Shown here piece after piece: positions 7,656-10,182 of a stretch of 10,182 nucleotides of DNA; position 1 is the stretch's first letter, and each line of letters starts with the position of its first letter. The DNA comes from Euperipatoides rowelli. Its lineage: Eukaryota > Onychophora > Udeonychophora > Euonychophora > Peripatopsidae. Position numbers and translations under genes: made by a program. Location: assembly GCA_003024985.2 (NCBI GenBank), contig PXIH01S0046545.1. The stretch is one strand, 5' to 3'. The notes beneath the pieces were generated by a model, which was not told the origin of the DNA, searched no databases, and worked only from the letters and a program-made list of their open reading frames with translations.

Positions 7656-7861
7656 CTATCAATGAAAAACTGTGAAACTTCATCTGGAAAAATCTCCTTG
7701 AATTTGTTCATGGTATATGTTTGAGCCATTACTGCTAATTGTGAAGTGAATACCTCTGGAATTTGAGGTCTAATTAAAGATGATTTTGGCACCTTTTTCT
7801 TTTTTGGTCTTTGAAGTGGATATGTGTCCAACATTTTAGTCATCTTGAGTGGAGGCAGTAA
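7656..7861 (-). CDS. Coding exon (206 bp), unidentified protein
   Basis: On the minus strand GTTTGTTAATTTAG precedes base 7861, and the exon ends GATAG|GTAAAT at 7656/7655. The frame is open from TTA at 7861 for 68 codons plus two bases, giving an upstream phase-0 and downstream phase-2 intron. The peptide starts LLPPLKMTKMLDTYPLQRP, has a basic KKKKVPK patch at about residues 20-26 (a possible nuclear-localisation-like cluster), then a Pro-bounded hydrophobic/polar stretch ending EIFPDEVSQFFID. The internal ATG at 7843-7841 (A at -3) could be the initiator if the upstream exon is 5' UTR. The donor phase fits the exon at 1704-1603. Amino-acid use looks like real protein, but I do not recognise the family. 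Confidence 0.62.
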
Positions 7862-8410
7862 CTAAATTAACAAACATTATATAAATATTTAATTATTGTA
7901 TAAAATAATAATTAAATTTTAGATAAACCGAAGTGTAAATCAACAATCGTTAATTATGCAGTCATGCTTTTAATTATAAAAGTTATGATACAGGTTGACA
8001 CAGTCAAAACTGTTACATATTTAATCCTGTATTATTCTGTATTAAGGCTGAGATTAAATTATTTGATATTGTCACTGTTAAGTGGTGGTGAAAGAAAATG
8101 AGAGTAACTCTATCATGGTGGTTATTATGTAGAAGTGACGCTCGTTAAATAGCCTCCAGTAATTCTAAGAATTGTATATTTGCAAATATGAAAATGCCTG
8201 TTTTAGTACTGCAATTTATATTGGCATAAATGCTGCTATGAAGATAATTAAAAGTTTGAGTCATTACTTGGTGATGTTTGTTATGAAACGTTTGATAATA
8301 CTTAATGGTTGCAATGACTATTGTATCTTATGCTGTGTATCAATCAAACAAGAAACTTGATAAGATACAGTAAATCCATATTTTGATAATTTCCAATGGA
8401 AATAGCATGC

Positions 8411-8437
8411 AGTTTATATTTTAACGAAATATAAACT
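8411..8437. repeat. 11-bp perfect AT-rich hairpin
   Basis: AGTTTATATTT at 8411-8421 is reverse-complementary to AAATATAAACT at 8427-8437, around a 5-base loop. AT-rich stems of this size can occur by chance. Confidence 0.6.
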
Positions 8438-9060
8438 AAATGTAATCAAGAGGAAAATAGCTCTATTAAAATATGACCTTATACGAAGGAGTTGTATCTA
8501 CAGTATGGTACATTAAGAGATATATAAACTTCTTAAGGTTATAATAACAAGAAAGGTATAGTATATGATGCATCTTTCCCGCCTCAACATAAGTGGGTCT
8601 ATAATGAAACATTACGAAGATGAATTCCTAAATGAGTTGGAATCGAAACAATGCTTTTGAATTACCGTACTTCATTAAGTTGAATGGATCCAGTTATGAG
8701 ATTAAACCAGTCAACAAGATAATATAAATAAACTCTAAGGAAATATTTAGTGTTTGATATTCTTGCTATGATTCAAGATCAGGTTTGGAATTATCTAAGA
8801 ATCGTCGATCAAGGTTTACATGCAAGTATTATTATATATTACCACATTTGTCATGAACTAACTGTTTGTACTACCTAACTTTTCTTATAACATTATTTTG
8901 AGCTCCCCAATTAACATTAAATTATTAATTTTTACTTTGTGCACAATAAACTCATATAAATTTCATAGTTATAAACAAAGTATGTTTGGTTTAAAATATT
9001 AAACTACACTTGCGTTTATATGTAAAATCGATATAGACAATAGGTGGAATTGTGTTAATG

Positions 9061-9081
9061 AATATTAGCTCCGCTAATATT
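9061..9081. repeat. 9-bp perfect hairpin
   Basis: AATATTAGC at 9061-9069 pairs with GCTAATATT at 9073-9081 around a TCC loop. Short and AT-rich, so likely incidental. Confidence 0.55.
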
Positions 9082-9280
9082 AATATTTTTTTTTCTTCAT
9101 ATCCTTGTAATAAGACTTAGGTCTTTCCTAATCTAAATAGATCAGTTTATAGTAAAATAAAATATTTTTTTTTTTTTAATATTTCACTTTCATTCAAGAT
9201 TAACATTAATATTAATTTGATAATTCAAGGTTCATAGCAATTAAGAACATATAGTAATTTTTTTATATTCTTACAGGTAT

Positions 9281-9490
9281 ATGGCTATTAAAACTTTAAC
9301 GTTAAATGAAGCAAATGATATTGCTCAAGCAATGGAGTTGGCTAAGCAAAATACAATTAGCATTAGAACCGTTGAGGCAAATATTAACGTGGTTTCTAGC
9401 ATGTTGCAAAATCTAAATATAAGCATAATGAGACTAATATTTCTGGTATTAAGGGTTACCGCTGTGGTGCGAACAAGTGTAAGTACTTAA
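9281..9490 (+). pseudogene. Gag C-terminal region of the gypsy remnant
   Basis: The frame begins MAIKTLTLNEANDIAQAMEL. The pattern T-L-x-E-A-x-x-I-A-Q-A-M-E is typical of the segment just before the zinc knuckles in gypsy-type Gag proteins of invertebrates. Beyond about codon 46 the frame drifts (IMRLIFLVLRV...), because the authentic continuation is one frame away. The remaining Gag N-terminus is absent upstream. A splice-acceptor-like TTCTTACAG ends at about 9276, directly before the similarity begins, and may be coincidental. Confidence 0.7.
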
Positions 9491-9585
9491 ATGCAATTTG
9501 TGTCAAGTGCAAAAAGGGACCCATTGCTCCTGTTTGCCGTTCAACGGAAAATAAAAATACAAAATTACTCAAACAAGATGTCTGA
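9454..9585 (+). pseudogene. Damaged nucleocapsid zinc knuckles of the gypsy remnant
   Basis: In the frame starting at 9454 the reading is GYRCGANKCKYLNAICVKCK, then KGPIAPVCRS and a stop at 9583-9585. Gypsy elements with two C-x2-C-x4-H-x4-C knuckles usually read (C/Y)xRCG...H....C followed by C..C.K.GHIA.VC. Here the first knuckle has lost its leading Cys (Gly instead) and its His-containing segment. The second has Pro in place of His and one residue missing. Zinc binding would be abolished, which supports an inactive copy. Confidence 0.7.
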
Positions 9586-9647
9586 TTGTCAAGGTGAAAA
9601 TTATAATCTTTTTTGTTTTTTCAATTCATAATCAATGCTTTTCATCA

Positions 9648-9755
9648 GATTATATTGTGCCAGTTAGAATAAATAATGTAAATATTGACTTGAGCTTGGA
9701 TACTGCTGCTGATTCATCCACTGTAAATGAGTTAAGGATTATATTCCTGAAGTAA
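9648..9755 (+). pseudogene. Retropepsin-like protease remnant of the gypsy element
   Basis: The frame reads DYIVPVRINNVNIDLSLDTA followed by ADSSTVNE, ending at a stop at 9753-9755. The order (V-P-V-x-I-N-x-V, then L-D-T-x-A) is that of retroviral-type aspartic proteases. The active-site Asp lies at 9699-9701. The canonical D-T-G-A is changed to D-T-A-A, which would probably disturb the catalytic loop. A continuation beginning PEVTIVDSNIKLRDY resumes in another frame at 9746. Confidence 0.7.
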
Positions 9756-9800
9756 CTATTGTGGATTCTAATATAAAATTAAGAGATTATATGTGTTAGT

Positions 9801-10079
9801 TTGTCTGGTGTAATAAAGGCAAACATACAGGTAGGCACCATGTACAAGAGTGTAAAAATAGTGGTTGTTAAGAGATCAAAACCAGCTTTGTTTGGGAAGG
9901 ATTTGATTACACCATTTAATCTTCCTGTTAAGGGTATCATACCTAGTATGCAAAATGTACACAGGATTACATCTATTGATCAATCCAAATCTGTAGTATT
10001 ACAAAGTCTGCTTGTTGACTATGATGAATTGTTTGGGAAGAGTATTTCACCCGTTAAACATTTCAAGGCTGAAGTTTAA
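9801..10079 (+). pseudogene. Protease C-terminus and PR-RT linker of the gypsy remnant
   Basis: An open frame of about 92 codons contains VVVKRSKPALFGKDLI, matching the protease C-terminal pattern (V-V-V-K-G-x-x-P-x-L-L-G-R-D-W-L) with substitutions. It also contains LLVDYDELFGKSISPVKHFK, which resembles the segment just before reverse transcriptase. The reading stops at 10077-10079, where RT should begin. No ATG opens this frame (it starts TTG). It is a fragment, not an independent gene. Confidence 0.65.
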
Positions 10080-10182
10080 GTGGTTGATATTGAAATCGTA
10101 ATGTGCGATCGCAACATTGTATTTTATTTATGGAGACAACAGTAGGGTCATCATTTACTCACCAAAATTATTGTGTTGTTTA
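10080..10182. other. Terminal stretch, nothing recognised
   Basis: I could not find the expected reverse-transcriptase start in any frame, nor an LTR end. The gypsy fragment appears to be truncated here or just before. Confidence 0.45.

Larger units (their letters stand above)
7862..9275. other. AT-rich stretch upstream of the exon, no gene seen
   Basis: This would be the upstream intron or 5' flank of the minus-strand gene. The plus-strand frame at 8172-8360 gives a Cys/Ile/Tyr-rich peptide without domain features. Two short hairpins are present (8411-8437 and 9061-9081). No promoter motif could be assigned with confidence. Confidence 0.45.
9276..10079 (+). pseudogene. Decayed Ty3/gypsy gag-pol fragment (Gag end to PR-RT linker)
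   Basis: Pieces occur in the order expected for a gypsy-type element: the end of Gag, nucleocapsid zinc knuckles, retropepsin, and the linker before reverse transcriptase. They use different frames, with shifts near about 9420-9450, 9580-9650, 9745 and 9790-9800, and stops at 9583 and 9753, so no polyprotein can be made. After 10079 no RT motif follows, and no LTR, primer-binding site or polypurine tract was found, so both ends are truncated. The plus-strand orientation is opposite to the host exons. I am confident it is a dead retrotransposon piece, less so about the exact clade. Confidence 0.8.

Noticed and set aside
8172-8360. 62-codon plus-strand open frame
   Set aside because: No domain, no matching splice sites and biased low-complexity amino-acid use.
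9281-10079. Domesticated (host-adopted) gypsy gene
   Set aside because: Several frameshifts, internal stops and loss of zinc-binding residues are inconsistent with a maintained protein.

Overview
This is an A+T-rich, intron-like stretch of eukaryotic genomic DNA. Coding islands are short, splice-site consensus sequences are recognisable, and transposon debris is abundant, including a decayed Ty3/gypsy (Metaviridae-type) retrotransposon of the kind common in invertebrates. I infer an invertebrate animal, but the species cannot be fixed from the sequence. There are no bacterial-style operons, rRNA genes, convincing tRNA genes or CRISPR arrays.

Host gene: the best candidate is on the minus strand, with two coding exons at 7861-7656 and 1704-1603. 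The first ends AG|GTAAAT, with its last codon split after two bases. The second is preceded by a long pyrimidine tract and TTTTAG, is open only in the frame that takes one base to finish a split codon, and ends GG|GTAAGT. The phases match across an intron of 5951 bases. Together they give about 102 residues of a charged protein that I do not recognise. Its upstream and downstream exons lie outside the window or were not found.

Intron contents (1705-7655): a large imperfect inverted duplication (arms at about 2246-3081 and 3529-3643) carries a weak hAT/ZBED-transposase-like remnant. There is also a perfect 22-bp hairpin (4292-4339), two poly-C tracts, GC-rich repeat fragments (about 5165-5475), a short segment open on both strands (6513-6704) and a striking fold-back element (6915-7204) followed by a palindromic AT-rich repeat (about 7362-7512).

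Right end: after about 1.4 kb of featureless AT-rich sequence, a broken gag-pol piece of a gypsy-type element runs from about 9276 to 10079 on the plus strand. It keeps the end of Gag, damaged zinc knuckles, a retropepsin with an altered active-site motif, and the protease-to-RT linker, spread over several frames. No reverse transcriptase, integrase or LTR is visible.

Left end (1-1600): mostly AT-rich sequence with a GC-rich hairpin-bearing repeat at about 246-370 and a G11 tract. The word TACAGTA/TACTGTA is over-represented across the whole window.
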